Positions 9,478 through 21,559 of a stretch of 64,000 nt of DNA are shown piece by piece. The notes beneath the pieces are model-generated. The model made no database searches, had not been told where the DNA came from, and saw only the letters and a program-made list of their open reading frames with translations. Each line of letters starts with the position of its first letter. Within the stretch, counting starts at the first letter, position 1. Made by a program: the position numbers and the translations under genes. Source of the stretch: Reticulitermes lucifugus (Eukaryota; Arthropoda; Insecta; Blattodea; Rhinotermitidae); NCBI GenBank assembly GCA_026260175.1, contig JAKCWW010000016.1, forward strand, positions 131,674-195,673, given 5' to 3'.

Positions 9478-9786
9478 TGATATTATAAACGGGAGCCGGG
9501 ATAGCGTAGGCGGTATAGCGACTCGCTACGGGCTGGACGGTCCGGGGATCGAATTCCGGTGGGGGCGAGATTTTCCGCACCAGTCCAGACCGGCCCTGGG
9601 GCCTACTCAGCCTCCTATACAGTGGGTACCGGGTCTATTTCCCGGGGGTAAAGCGGCCGGGGAGTGGAGTTGACCACCCACCCCCATCTAGTGCCAGGGT
9701 TAAAGAAAGAGTAGAGCTGTACTTCTACTCCCCCTCTGGGCCTTCGTGGCCTGTTCTAGGGAGAACTTTACCTTGATATTATAAAC
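9478..9786 (+). mobile_element. SINE C with perfect 13-bp target-site duplication
   Basis: The insert 9491-9773 starts GGGAGCCGGGATAGCGTAGG and has the box B-like GGGGATCGAATTCCGG, the CCAGTCCAGACCGGCCCTGG block, CCCGGGGGTAAAGCGGCCGG, CCCCCATCTAGTGCCAGGGT and the TACTCCCCCTCTGGGCCTTC tail. The 13-mer TGATATTATAAAC occurs at 9478-9490 and 9774-9786 without a mismatch, so this is the youngest-looking insertion in the window. There is no poly-A tail. The end ACTTTACCT resembles the ends of the other C copies. Confidence 0.85.
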
Positions 9787-10314
9787 AAATTTTGAAGATA
9801 AGACTACAACTTATTTTACTTATACTTTTGATTTTTTGAAATGAAATAAAACAGTATGAATTGTGCAATACTACGTAATATTTCCAAAACGAATTTATAA
9901 AACCTATTTGATGTGTGTAGAGACTGAATTGAGATCAGTCTTATGTTGTTAATATAAGCGTACAACGATAAACTCTATTTATTATTATTACATGCTCTAG
10001 TGTGCTGAGATTGTCAGCCGGTGTTCATAGGATGGAATCCTGCTCGGGTTAGTATTCATTTTTATTGTTGCAACTACTGAAAGTATGTTGTCCGAAACCA
10101 TAACTATACAATTTTCGCACCTTGCTTACGTTTGTAAACAAATAACGAACTACGTTTCTTTAGTATCATAGTCAGGCATGGCTGTTCTCTCTTTATACAA
10201 AACTTTACATTCCGAAATCTAAAGGTTTATTAGTTATCTTTGTTAAATTTAAAGCCAAGTGAAATTTTTCGCATAGCAAATAATTCTTTTTTATAACCTG
10301 CAAAGGCGAAACTT
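9787..10314. other. No feature seen
   Basis: AT-rich with no gene or repeat relationship noticed. Confidence 0.45.
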
Positions 10315-10530
10315 GCCGATCCCAGTGGCCGCGTGGTCTAAGGCATGGGTCTGCGGCCGCTCGCTTACTGGGATTGTGGGTTTGAATTCCGCCGAGGGCA
10401 TGGATGTCTGTCTCTTNNNNNNNNNNNNNNNNNNNNNNNNNNNNNNNNNNNNNNNNNNNNNNNNNNATCGTGAAGCCTCGAACAATGAGGCGGCCTAGGC
10501 CCCCAAGGGGCTGTCGAGCCATTAAAAAAC
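10315..10530 (+). mobile_element. SINE A interrupted by an assembly gap
   Basis: The tRNA-derived head GCCGATCCCAGTGGCCGCG has A-box TGGCCGCGTGGTCTAAGG and box B GGGTTTGAATTCCGCCG. It is followed by GGCATGGATGTCTGTCTCTT, a run of 50 N, and the 3' part GAAGCCTCGAACAATGAGGC, GGGGCTGTCGAGCCATT and a short A-tail. The missing middle should resemble 54130-54230. Confidence 0.8.
10417..10466. other. Assembly gap (50 N) inside SINE A
   Basis: Exactly 50 N. The true length is unknown; the complete copy at 54039-54265 suggests roughly 90-100 bases are missing. Confidence 0.95.
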
Positions 10531-11551
10531 GAATCTTACCCAGAGTTGCATATTGCTACAAGAGCTATTGCAGCATACGAGTACATCTGTTATTTCCGGA
10601 CTCTACATTAAACGGCCGTAGTTCCGCTTCCACCCCACAAGTTCGAAATTTCTACATGTTTTTGTAACAGATTGTAGGAAATTAAGAAACAGGAGGTCGG
10701 AGTGGCTGCCAAATGGCACTGGTATAATAAATTATCTACAAAATAGCAAAATATTTCAAGAGTTTAAAAGGATGATCACACCACACACACGGCATGATTA
10801 TGTCAAAGTATATCAGTAGGGTCTATTTTTATGAAAAAGAAATATGGTGCAGAGCCATATTATATGAAAAAGACTGAACATGTGATACAGTCTCCTGCAG
10901 CTTCTTAAAATGAAGCATTTTAAACAAACGTGAATGTGATTTATATTCAGATACATTCACGTTTTATGTACATTACAAGGAAAGCTAAGTCTCACTTAAT
11001 GGATTATCCTGTAAATCACATGACACGTATTGGCCAGTTGTTGGTCTGAAGCAGGGAGTCAGTATAAGGCTGCTTGTACCGCTGTCCTCCTCAGTCTGTC
11101 AATATTTACCCTACCACATGTCTCCCGCTGATAGTAAGTCGTATATCACTCAAGGCAATGCAATGCAGTGCTTTGTGTTACTACAAATTATACGTTGTCT
11201 TCATAATCCCACATATATCGACAGGTACAGGCTGATTGAACATGGTGTTTCGCAGTTATATACGATTTTAATTCGTTTTAGTTTTGGAGAGCATATCTGT
11301 GTTAGTAACAGTATCACTTATTTCTAGAGCGCATGACACACCTAAAAACCCACTGTTGATTATATTATTCTGTAAACAGCAAGACTTGAAGATAAATTTA
11401 TTGGTTATAAAATGTTCTTTTATTTGTTCTATAAAGTTTATTTTCCCCATCAAAAGTACTTGGCGTTTTGCTTTCGAGATGCCGCAGAAACGTAGGTACG
11501 CCAGCATTTACAGCCTTCTTCAATTTCATCCAGTTTTAACAAAACAAGTGG
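10531..11551. other. No gene; one small hairpin
   Basis: At 10926-10964 a 12-bp perfect hairpin (AAACGTGAATGT with ACATTCACGTTT, about 15-base loop) is present. Several open frames under 110 codons between 11118 and 11610 overlap on both strands and show no family resemblance. Confidence 0.4.
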
Positions 11552-11755
11552 GGTGTATGACTGTCATGTATCTCACTGTGTATGACTGTCATGTATCTCA
11601 CTGTGTATGACTGTCATTTATCTCACTGTGTATGACTGCCATGTATCTCACTGTGTATGACTCTCATGTATCTCACTCTGTATGACTGTCATGTATCTCA
11701 CTGTGTATGACTGTCATGTATCTCACTGTGTATGACTGTCATGTATCTCACTCGT
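11552..11755 (+). repeat. Minisatellite, 25-bp unit, about 8 copies
   Basis: Tandem units of GTGTATGACTGTCATGTATC plus TCACT run from 11552 to about 11751. Units are nearly identical with isolated substitutions (ATTTATC, CTCTCATG, CACTCTG), so the array is recent. Confidence 0.95.
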
Positions 11756-11877
11756 TTTGTTCTAAAACACAACCGGATATCCCACCTTAACAATGTCCTA
11801 TTTTAACCAAAATTAGAATGTGTATTATATGGCCAAACTTTAACAAAATTACTTGGTATACTTTGCAGTAAAAATCC

Positions 11878-11990
11878 TTTCAGCGGATTTCAGGGTTAAA
11901 AGCGGTGTGACGGACGGACAGACAGGAATGACAAAGCTGATAGAGCTGCACATTCGCAATCTTTGTTTGTGGATGCGCCAAGAATAATTT
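11878..11990 (-). mobile_element. Fragment of microsatellite-bearing dispersed family (family E)
   Basis: This contains GACGGACGGACAGACAGGAA, then a TGACAAAGCTGATAG stretch and ATTCGCAATCTT, equivalent to the GACGGACATGACGAA and TTTTCGCGACTATGCGA part of the copy at 28310-28492. It is a short fragment only. Confidence 0.55.
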
Positions 11991-12013
11991 TTGCGGAACA
12001 GCAAATTAAAATA

Positions 12014-12090
12014 TTTTTTTTTCCATTGGCTCAGCAGCTCCTAGTGGGCCAGGGCCTCCTCATTATCGAGGCTTCACGATCACAAAATGA
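12014..12090 (-). mobile_element. 3' fragment of SINE A
   Basis: Reverse-complement match to the SINE A 3' end: CTCCTAGTGGGCCAGGGCCT, then TCGAGGCTTCACGATCACA, preceded by a T-run (the A-tail on the minus strand). Confidence 0.7.
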
Positions 12091-13239
12091 AAATACAGAA
12101 GGTTTTAAAGAAGCGGAATAACGTCTCAGAGCTTATTGAAGATTAAATCATGCACTAAGCAATACTGTCTTTGGGACAATGTTTATCTTACTGTATTTAA
12201 ACATGGCGTCTTGGAATTTAAATTTCTTTCCGTCGTGTGTAAAGGCAGTGAAAGGTCCTATTCAGCTGAGTCTTAAAAAGGGGCTAATCTATATTCCTGG
12301 ATCAGATGATCTGGTCTAAAAATCAAGACTAACCTCCGTCTTTTACACCTAATAACGGCGATTTTTAGTTACCGAAAGACTATGTGCAAGAACGACCAAG
12401 ATGATGGTCAGTACGAGAAATAATATTTATGTGTACATTAATAACAGCATCAGAAGCATTTCAGTTGTCAGCAGTGTACAAGAGCAGAGGTAAATTCAGT
12501 ATTATGGACAAAGCATTGCCTAATGTGCAAATAAAGAAAATGAAATATATTTTGTCTCTAAGTCTATAAGATTATTCATCAAGAACCTACTATGCATTTA
12601 GAGCTAGGCAGGCTTTTACAAGAAACAAAAACAATTAAGGCAATGTACAGGTAACGTGATCATAAATATATTGAAATTTACTTCTTTGAAGAGACATATG
12701 CGATTAGTTATATAAAATTTATTTTTGAGCTAAAAATGTGAATCAATTTTGTAAGTATTTATCATAGAAGAATAAAGTGAATTTTGCAAACTACTTTCAA
12801 TATTGCTTGTGAAACATCAATAAAGAGGGCGTATAATTTGAGGCCGATATTGTCGTTGTTAAGCTTATTGTCTTGTGAGATGTGACGCCGTGTTTACTAT
12901 TATTTCGAAGGAATTTACTGCCCAAAATCTTGGGAGTAGGAAAGTCACTCTTCTGCCTTACAGAAACAGATAATAGGTAAATCCAAAATTTTAGAAAATA
13001 TTTATCAAACTACACGAATTCACATTCCAGAAAACTAATTTCTGTAGTTACCACAGTGACCCACTCAAATCTCTCATTATCGTTACAAATTTTGAGACTG
13101 TTATTAGCGTGTGTTTGAGTAATCTTCTATAAGTCGACAGTGATGAAAATGTAGAGTGTATACACATGGAAGAAAATTAAAATCTTTCAAAACATTTTAC
13201 AGGCGAAAAATAAAATACTAGGTGCATTAATTAAGCAGC
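12091..13239. other. No feature seen
   Basis: AT-rich, with no supported gene or repeat. Confidence 0.45.
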
Positions 13240-13385
13240 GCGAGTTCTCAACCTAGCTGCTAGATGGAGGTGAAGGGCAAGTTTCATGCCGGGGGGAAAA
13301 GGATCCTGCTGGGAATTGAACTGCGTTTTCTCGCTTATTCAGCTAGTAGCCTAGCCACTATAATCTCTGAGCTCTTCCCTGTATA
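13240..13385 (-). mobile_element. SINE C-like relic with tRNA head
   Basis: On the minus strand the tRNA-like head contains TAGTGGCTAGGCTACTAGCT (A-box-like) and GCAGTTCAATTCCCAGCAG (B-box-like). The distal part includes a CTCCATCTAGCAGCTAGGTT block, comparable to CCCCATCTAGTGCCGAGGTT of SINE C. The central body is deleted. Confidence 0.5.
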
Positions 13386-15627
13386 TTATGCAGAAGGAAA
13401 CGACGAAGAAGTGATTTAAAACAATGCATTTCTCAAAAACAAATACTTTTAGTGGCCGCTTTATCAGATGTATTGTATAACAATTAAATCTGTGCAGACC
13501 AACCAATATGAAATAAATCAAATTTGACACATAGATCTAGAAAATATGCTACTAAATTGCATTGCAAATTGCATTCTGGGAGATTGCGTCAAATTCATGT
13601 ATTTTTATTTTTTCCAAATAGGGTTTAATACTGTAAGGTTGAATTAAATTTGTAACAGTGTTTAAGGCACAAATTTTGATTTATGGCACTGCTTCTGCAA
13701 TAACCTTCCTCTCCCTGCTTCTAGCTTGCTATGTAGCTTATCTACGAGCTGTCTGCTCAGTATGACGTATCGGTGGTCATTATGTCGTCATATTTACAAT
13801 GTTGCTCTGATAACCATTCTATAATACAGTCTTCGGAGCCACAGTGTTCTATTCTATGCAGATAAATAAATGCAAAATCTAAAGAAATGCCATCTTATTA
13901 AACATATCTGTAGACGTGCAAATAAAATCGAAAACGCAAGGATAATCTAATGTCTTAATACTATCTAACAGCAACAATTCAACTGCTGAGATTATAGCTT
14001 TGAAAGAGATCAGGTGAACTTCATATTATGTAATTGCATATGCATGTATTTGTGCATTGCGATAATTTAGGCGATTACCTGCCTGATGCCTTGTGGCTCT
14101 GGTTTAATTCCATGTTGTTCCGTGTGGATTTGTACTGAACAAACTGGCATTGATGAAAGCTTTTGTTTTAAAAGAGTATGTCAATTTTGTCAGATGTGTA
14201 ACAGAAGAATCTTCCGTATTTTAATGGCGTTCATTAGCGTACGGATTCGAAATCTTACTCTTAGTTTAATAAGTCACAGGATATGTATTAATTTTTAGGT
14301 TTATCGAGGTTATTTCGAACTGCTATCAAGGTGGTGGCCGAATTATCAGTAAAGGTCCAACAAAACTCTCAAAACACAAAAGTCTAGGGCAACTTATATC
14401 CGCACTTTGCCCAGTAAGTAAAGGCCGTAGTAACAGTTGCAATTATTATTCATATTGGCCCAACTTTCTTTCTTGCAATCTTACTTATTAGTCCAGTTGA
14501 AAGACGAGAGCTCCATGTGTTATTCTCTGGTGACCTTACCGCAGCGGAACCTCCCTGCTGGCCACCTGTTTAGATACAACATGCCTTAGGTAGGAATATT
14601 TCTGTTACAAATCGATTTGTTACTGAAGTTTTAGTGCTAATTAGTGCTACATGTATTGGAAGTAAGGAACTAAATTCTTTTCGAAATGTAGGAGTACCTG
14701 AGCCTTATCTCAGAAATTATTTATTATAATAGTGTGAAATATATGTTAATGAATATTTTTAGACACTAATATTACCCGCTATTAAATGACGGAATAGTCT
14801 ACCACAATGTATTCATTGCAAGCACTATGAGTGATTCAAAATAAGAAAGCGGTTAGATACCGTTTAAATTTTTATACCGCTATAAAATTTTGCAGACGTG
14901 TATACTTTGAGTAATCTGAGTTTCAGATCGCATTATGTCCACACAATTAAAATCTCCATATTTATTTAGTAGCCTACTTTGTAAATGTTTTACTGCTGTA
15001 TAATAAATCTCCCCCGTACCTTATGCATACGTGATGGTGAATTTTAATGTCATGTCACACAAGGTTGTGCTATAAAAATCACTTTGCAATTATGAATAAT
15101 GCAGTCCATTTACTTTGCCCTAATTACCTGTGTGAAGCAAGTGTACCATATAGTAGGCAAATGATTTAGATTGTACAGCAGTGAGTTGCATTATGTCCTA
15201 TAAAATTGCCGTGTAAAAGAGGCTTTTTAATACTCTTGTCTCTTCAAAAAAACCTCATTTCTTGCTTCTACGGTAAATCAAGAAATGTATTATTTTCTTT
15301 AGACATTTTCATAAAATCATAGCAACACGTGATACGAATAAAACATTGTATGTTTTCAATGGTAGATAAAAGGGGATGAAAACATGTATCTTCTATAATA
15401 TTCAAGAAGTTAGAAATTATGTAAATGGGCCCATATCACTACGGCATGGCTGGTTCTCAGGTGGCGGATGGAGAAGACGGCCTCAAGATGTGGAGGGTAG
15501 CTGCGAGTGTATTGAATAGTCTGTCGAGTGCAGTCTAAAAGGGTGGCCCTGCAACATCGGGGTCTGCGAAAGGCTAGTAAATCTTTACCGTAAATATCAA
15601 TATGTTAAAAAATTTTATACGGGGCTA
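13386..15627. other. No gene or repeat recognised
   Basis: A long AT-rich stretch. No open frame over 75 codons and no internal repeat were noticed. Confidence 0.45.
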
Positions 15628-15830
15628 AGAAGTCTGACTCAGTAGGCAAGTGGCGAGCTCTTGTGCAAACAGTAATCAACCTTCGGTTTCCATAAAATTC
15701 GGAGTAATTCTTCACTGGACGAGGAATTATTGCTTCTTTTTTGGACCCTGTTTTGTAGAGTCAGACGAATATAGAAATATGGGCCTTTGGAAGTAATAAA
15801 ATCTTGAGGAGAGAATTTTGGACACAAAGT
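15628..15830 (+). mobile_element. LINE 3' tail relic (AQDRDRWRA family)
   Basis: The plus strand reads SDSVGKWRALVQTVINLRFP then a stop (15628-15690), corresponding to the [18 protein letters not shown] end of the copy at 5846. The 3' UTR follows with AATTCTTCACTGGACGAGGA. Core amino acids W-RALV and NLR-P are kept. Upstream coding sequence is absent. Confidence 0.65.
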
Positions 15831-15934
15831 AATGGGGCACATGTCTTTTCCATACATTTATGTTAACGGTATAACCTTTGAACTAATGTTAATAATCAAC
15901 GTACATTTCTCTGTGTTCACACCTTGAAGGAACA

Positions 15935-16085
15935 GTGGGGAGTGGGGGGTCTAAGTGTAGGACCACACGTTTTAATCTGGGCACTAGATAAAGGTGAGCG
16001 GTCAGTTTCATGAAACAGCCGCTTTACTGCCAAGAAAAGGGCCCACGGTACCCATTGTAAAGAATAGGGTAATAATAGCTTGTGG
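15935..16085 (-). mobile_element. SINE C fragment
   Basis: Reverse-complement of the SINE C body: TCTGGGCACTAGATAAAGGT, CAGCCGCTTTACTGCCAAGA and a GCCCACGGTACCCATTGT block correspond to the CCCATCTAGTGCC, GTAAAGCGGC and ACAGTGGGTACCGGGTC blocks of the 9491 copy. The tRNA head is not present. Confidence 0.6.
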
Positions 16086-16840
16086 TTGTGGTACACCCGT
16101 TTCATTTGTTAATTACGACTTTGTGTCGAGCAGTTCAAGCTTCAAGACACAGTGCTGCAGACGGCGACATCAACGCCCCGTACCTTGTTAACATGTCAAG
16201 GACAAAATCACCTGTCGTTCTGTTATGGACACTTTCATTCTCCTTGTATCCATTAAGCTAATTAGATACTTATCCGCTCTTAATGGAGTAATGTTGCAGG
16301 ACTTGTTATTTCATAAGCTAGACGATCCACCTCTGCGAACAGCATCTGCCGATTTTTGGAATCTTTAGAAGAAACTCTATTTCCTTTGAGGCAAATTTGC
16401 CTTCTCTGATACAGTCTAGTTTAATGTAACTATTAAATTGCTGTTTATTTCAGGTGCTTAGTTTCTTGTGCATTTACTAATGTCGCCCATCATGGGCTAT
16501 CTGCTACTGGCAATCACTCAAAATAATCGCATTATTATAATTATTATTATTATTTGTTGTTATGTATGCGTAGTTCCGCATCTCGTATTTTAACTCTTTT
16601 AACTGATTTTCACTAAATCGTATATTGACCTCATGTCGTTAGAGGCCACGCAAACGTCGTACTGAAACTGTGAGAAGGAAACGACCTGAAATATTGTAAT
16701 ACCTCCTAAAAATATTCACCTTCTCTTAAAGTTTTTATTTTTTGTAAAATGTAAAAACCAATATGATTCCATGAAGTGTATATCTGGCTTTTTGTTTGGT
16801 GACGATGTTTGCCGAGTCGTTTGATCTAGACACGTGGTCG
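16086..16840. other. No gene; short ATT microsatellite
   Basis: An ATT repeat lies at about 16533-16556. Nothing else was recognised. Confidence 0.45.
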
Positions 16841-17070
16841 GTGGCGTAGGTATCCGGTCAGGGGCCCCCTTGTGATTATTAGCGAAGTTACTTCGAGCTC
16901 TCGAAACAGGAATCCGGTATACTGCCTTCTGTCAGAAGAACAGAATCGGGTCGGAAATAACCGACAGCAAATTGTAGTATTCCGTAAGTTTCGGAAGCCC
17001 GCTTAACCACTGGACCCCTCCCGCCCACACACTTCGGGACTTTTGGTGGCCTTATCTACGCCACTGCATA
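16841..17070. repeat. Possible small element with short terminal inverted repeats
   Basis: GGTGGCGTAGGTATCCGG near 16841 and CCTTATCTACGCCACTGC near 17050-17067 pair as inverted ends (TGGCGTAG plus TA). The interior has several CGAA/TTCG-rich short palindromes. No coding capacity. It could be a miniature DNA transposon or coincidence. Confidence 0.3.
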
Positions 17071-17154
17071 CAATCATAAACATTACCTACAAGCTTTCTA
17101 CGAAATATTGTACGTCAATAATTATAAATATGGCGATGCTGCGAAATCGTGAGT

Positions 17155-17315
17155 TGTGTATCTGATTCATATAGAGGATAGGGAGAAGAAACTGGCTCTT
17201 GTGAATACGGAAATGAAATTTCGGTTTCCATAACATGCAGGAAATTTGTTGACTGGGTGACTACTTGTTACCTTCAAGACTGTGCTCCGTGGAGTTAGTT
17301 GGTTGTTTAGTTGTT
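17155..17315 (+). mobile_element. LINE 3' tail relic (AQDRDRWRA family)
   Basis: The translation EDREKKLALVNTEMKFRFP then a stop aligns with [19 protein letters not shown]. It is followed by a 3' UTR with GGAAATTTGTTGACTGGGTG and an end CCGTGGAGTTAGTTGG, the same terminus as at 5986 (CCATGGAGTTAGTT). Only the last ~20 codons remain. Confidence 0.65.
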
Positions 17316-18261
17316 TCGAAATACCAGTATCACTTATGTTAAACCACGGCTTTTAAATTCTCGTAAATTTGAAGTTCAGAATGGAAATGTTAAAGAGAAT
17401 GAAGAATAATGTTATGAGGGATGTGGTGCCCTGGAGTTCGGTAGATATTTACACATGTTTTGGTGGAGAAGATTAAGGTAGCATGTTTCTTCAAAACGCC
17501 AGTAAATTTTTGCCCTATTACACGGCGTCACATACTAGGCGACAATATTCTTCTTAGTTACTGCAGTGAGAATTTTAATGTTCACTTGGCATATAGTGTT
17601 ACTGTATGTATAACATTCACCCCCTTCAATACACTGTTTCATCTACTTCACTTAGAAGCAATGCACCTGCTTACTCTGTTTCAGAAAACCACGAATGATG
17701 CACAGCATTTACTCTATGTGCTTTGTACATCGTATAATAGACATGAATTTTAATTTTAAGGCTAACCTATTTTCAGTTCCTGCATTTTCATTGCTCTTCC
17801 TGCCTTGATGTTTGATATCACCCCACCTGCAACTTGTGCCGGCATATTGACCGGGAAGCTTTCTTTTTCGTATTAACCAGGAGTTCCGTGTTTGCCCGCG
17901 ACGATGTGCCACCCGCTGAGCTGTCTGTCACATGAAGTGATATTCCGCATTAAGTTGCACCTACAGGGTGCCCTTTGCTACCGGTGTTAACGGCTATGTA
18001 GAACCGATGACTCTTGCTTGGTAATTCACTAGCGCTATGCCTCCGTAACGTTAGTTTATCTCTGTCTAGGCACATTCAGGCACCCGATGTTTCGTTATGG
18101 CGTGTGTAGCGTAAAGAAGCTGTTCTGACATCCCCGTTTTCCTTAACCATTTATCCCAATTACCAATTTTCTTATATTAGGGCTAATTAACATTAACACT
18201 AAATAGTTGTACTGCAGAAAATTGACAGTATGAATTACACATATTAATAGCCTGACGCATT
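17316..18261. other. No feature seen
   Basis: No gene or repeat relationship found. Confidence 0.45.
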
Positions 18262-18308
18262 TTTAGGCGCTTTCGCAAAATTTCGAAAATCAACTTTTAG
18301 TTTCTTCA

Positions 18309-18344
<36 letters not shown>

Positions 18345-18795
18345 CGTCCCCATAGAACAGCTTGCCTACCACTGGACAGATTTTCCTATAGTTTGATATT
18401 TGAGTATTTTTCGAACGTCGGTCGAGAAATTTCAAGTTTTATTAAAATCTGACAAGAATAACGGGTACTTTACATGAAGACCTATGTACATTTGTGATAA
18501 TATCTCGCTTAATTCTTCTTATAATGAGAAATATTTCAGATAAAATCAAAACATACATTTTATGTTCAATAACTTTCTTCCGAAAATCGTGCCGTTTGTG
18601 AGATAATGTGGAAAAACATGGGAGAGTCAGGCCACAGATAACACTACAGCGCATGCTATTTGCTTGCTCGTAACTAAGACTGCAGACACACACTCAGAAT
18701 GTGTAACGCTTATTGCTTTTCCGCGGCAACAATGGTTAGGCCAAGGCGCCTCAGTATTACATTGTATGCACATTGAGTGTCTTGTAGTTACTACT
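18262..18795 (+). mobile_element. Family E dispersed element, longest forward copy
   Basis: This shares long blocks with the copies at 20625 and (inverted) 36690. It starts with an AGGCGCTTTCGCAAAATTTC-type end, then a (TGTC)n microsatellite at about 18309-18350, then the block ending AATAACGGGTACTTTACATG, then AATATCTCGCTTAATTCTTC, then CAGACACACACTCAGAATG, and a distal GGCGCCTCA segment. There is no coding capacity, tRNA head or clear terminal inverted repeat, so I leave the class open. The microsatellite sits at the same internal place in each copy, so it belongs to the element. Confidence 0.7.
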
Positions 18796-20489
18796 GACTG
18801 CAAATAGTCATGTACACACACACACACATATATACTGTATATTTGTATTGTTTTACCGGTGTTTTCTTCAAATCTGATTCAGAACGGTGTATGATTTCAT
18901 TGAAATGTATGTATAAGTGAAAATTACAACTTATATGGCTTTAAGCCTCGATTCGAACCTTGTACTCCTTAATAGTAGAAGCTTCCTACTAATTAATAAG
19001 CTTTATATTGCGTGTCAACTCATTGTAAGTCGTCACGACCATACAAAATTTAACCTACAAACAAACAAACGAACGAACGAACACACAACCTTGTTCCGAA
19101 CTGGATACGAACTCTCGATTTCAGTATTTCAGTCGCCTAACATCCGGCTGCTGCTATGAACACGCGACGTCTGAGTTTTGTTATTCAGCGAGGAAAAGTA
19201 CAGCGACTTTTGTGGTCATGCTGTATGAACAGCAAAGTTGTGAGTGTTAGAAGGCTAATACGGAAAGGGGTGGTGTGCAGTTGTGATAGTTGGATGGATG
19301 GGTTAATTACATATCTGCAGATGTAGAATGTTTAATAATTAGCAGTCACTCAAGTGACTGTGACTGCCTACCCAGCCCACTGGATCGCCTGCATGCGTTA
19401 TCACTGAAATGTTAGTCATGCAGACTCAGCAGAAATTAGAAAAGTGCATTCATGGTAAGATTTCCCGTTCCATGTGTCACTTACACATCAGTACCAGGAC
19501 TGTAAGTTTGCTAGTCCTTCTAAATGTCTCTGTCACTACGTGCTCCAGAACGGGCGCTACGTAGGCTCTAAACATACTGTAGAATCAGTTGCCGCTTATT
19601 TTCATGACATGAGGTGTTTGGTGACAGAAGCGAAGAATATAATTACCGGAACAAGAGCGAAGTAACATCTGATAGAAAGTTGTAGAAAGTGGAGCAGGAA
19701 CTAGTGTTGAAGAGTTATCCCTTCCCAACCCTGGGGCCCTCATTTGCGAGAGGAATTGCCCACGGTTATAAGATCAGGTATTATGTTAAAAGCAGTATTG
19801 CCAAGATCAACAGATATGATGAGAGAGGAGTCTTGACAACTTTATTCAGGCTAAATGTTAATAATTATGGTACAAAATTTTGAGTGACCATGTGGCTAGC
19901 AAATTCGTTTTTAATTATTTAAATATACGAGACGTCTACTACGATTGGATAACAGCCTCTGCAATGAAGCTCACGTCAAAGAAATTAATGTTCGCTGGAG
20001 GTTTAAAGTCTTTATAATCAGAATGATCTTGATGCATAATACAGCACTCGCACAATTTAAGAGCGAATGAACTTTTGTTCGCTGGAAGTGGGTCGATCAC
20101 TCACTAAAAGACACAGTACTTGCAAAGGTGATTGCTACTGTGATAGGAAACACTCAGGCTACCAAAACATACACTCATCCATGCCCTATTACAAAAAAAA
20201 CCTTAAAAATTACATTAGCATATCAAGTCTTGCTTGAAGCTAAGCTGCAGTTACACACCACGATCTATTTCCGTTTTAGAAAAATGTAGCTCTTATGCCT
20301 AATTATAGGCCTACCAAATATTTCACTCTTCCACTTCTTGTCAATCATAATAAGAATAATAATATTCCTAATGGTAATAAAATAATGGTGCAGTTTCCGA
20401 AGTGTTTTATGTATGCTTCGTTCTTTTGAACGTTTCTGACCTTTGATATTCTGCAGAAAATACGGCCTATTTTTTTGGATTCTTGTGTG
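18796..20489. other. No gene; two microsatellites
   Basis: A CA run lies at about 18814-18828, and an AAAC/GAAC run at about 19058-19085. Open frames around 19474-19883 show no family resemblance. Confidence 0.4.
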
Positions 20490-20578
20490 TATATACAGGG
20501 TATACACAAAAGAATGGTGCGGTTTCAATGGTGAATAAAGGGAAACCGCACCATTCTTTTGTGTATACCCTGTATATA
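20490..20578. repeat. Perfect 37-bp inverted repeat with 15-base loop
   Basis: The arm 20490-20526 starts TATATACAGGGTATACACAA and ends GGTGCGGTTTC. The arm 20542-20578 is its exact reverse complement. The outer ends TATACAGGG and CCCTGTATA resemble ends of Tc1/mariner-type elements that duplicate TA, so this could be a tiny non-autonomous remnant made of little more than its ends. It could also fold as an RNA hairpin if transcribed. Absence of any mismatch implies recent origin or gene conversion. Confidence 0.9.
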
Positions 20579-20624
20579 TATATTTGCTTAATTTTCACTT
20601 ATTTTTATTAAATATTAAATTTTG

Positions 20625-20970
20625 AAAAGTGACTGTTAGCTTCGTCATGTCTTTGCGCGTGGAACAACTCAGCTCCCACTGGGTGGATTTTCATGAAATG
20701 TGATATTTAAAGATTTTTTCGAAAATCTGGCGAGAAAGTTCAAGTTCGACTAAAATATGACAAGAATAACGGGTACTTTACATGAAAACTTATGGATAGT
20801 ATGATAATACATCGCTGAAACTTCTTAAAATGAGAAACTAAGGCAAGAATACAGACACACACTCAAAATGATTAATACTTATCGCTTTTCTACGGTAAAA
20901 ATGGTTACGCGAACGCACCTCAATGTCACGTTACACTTACAGTGCCTGTCTTGTTTCTCGTATGCTATTG
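20625..20970 (+). mobile_element. Family E dispersed element
   Basis: Second forward copy: it has the CACTGGGTGGATTTTCATGA block, AATAACGGGTACTTTACATG, CAGACACACACTCAAAATG and the distal TTACGCGAACGCACCTCA. It lacks the long TGTC run of the 18262 copy and about 150 bases of its middle. Confidence 0.7.
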
Positions 20971-21559
20971 TTAGGGATTCTGTCATTAAATGACTGACAT
21001 TCTAGGTTATTCCACGTCTTTCAATCGGTGTGTAATGTTTAAGATTGTTCAATGAGATAAGACACACGATATTGTACCATTAATTTTCGAGGCACTGTAG
21101 GGTCTACAGTAAGTATCTCAGCAGACAGTTTTGTAGCTCCCCTTGCAAGAAATTAATAAACGTAGTGCAAATACTGCAAGTGTACACAGTACGCACTGTA
21201 GGCTGCTCACCACATAGGAGTAATACATGTTACTATGATTCAAAGTTTGTAGTCTTAGATTTGGAACATTTGTGCGTTGCTCTGTCTGCTACCAGCAGAA
21301 ACACACACACTTTAAATTATATGTCAATGTTAAATGAGTTGGGCCCATGATATTTCTCAAGAATTACATTTTAATGGATTAATTTACACGGTACCAGTTG
21401 GTTAATATTAGGTAATTAAGAATCTTCGTGTTCAAATTCGTGTTATTATTATTATTATTATTATCTATTATTATTATCTAAATCCTGTCCATCTACCTTG
21501 GACATTATTGGTCTACGAGTTCCCACTCGGAACCTCCGAGACTTTTCTTTGTTTCATGT
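20971..21559. other. No gene; ATT microsatellite
   Basis: ATT repeats lie at about 21443-21478. Nothing else was recognised. Confidence 0.45.

Noticed and set aside
10205-10667. Several frames on both strands near 10.4 kb
   Set aside because: All cross the 50-N gap inside SINE A.
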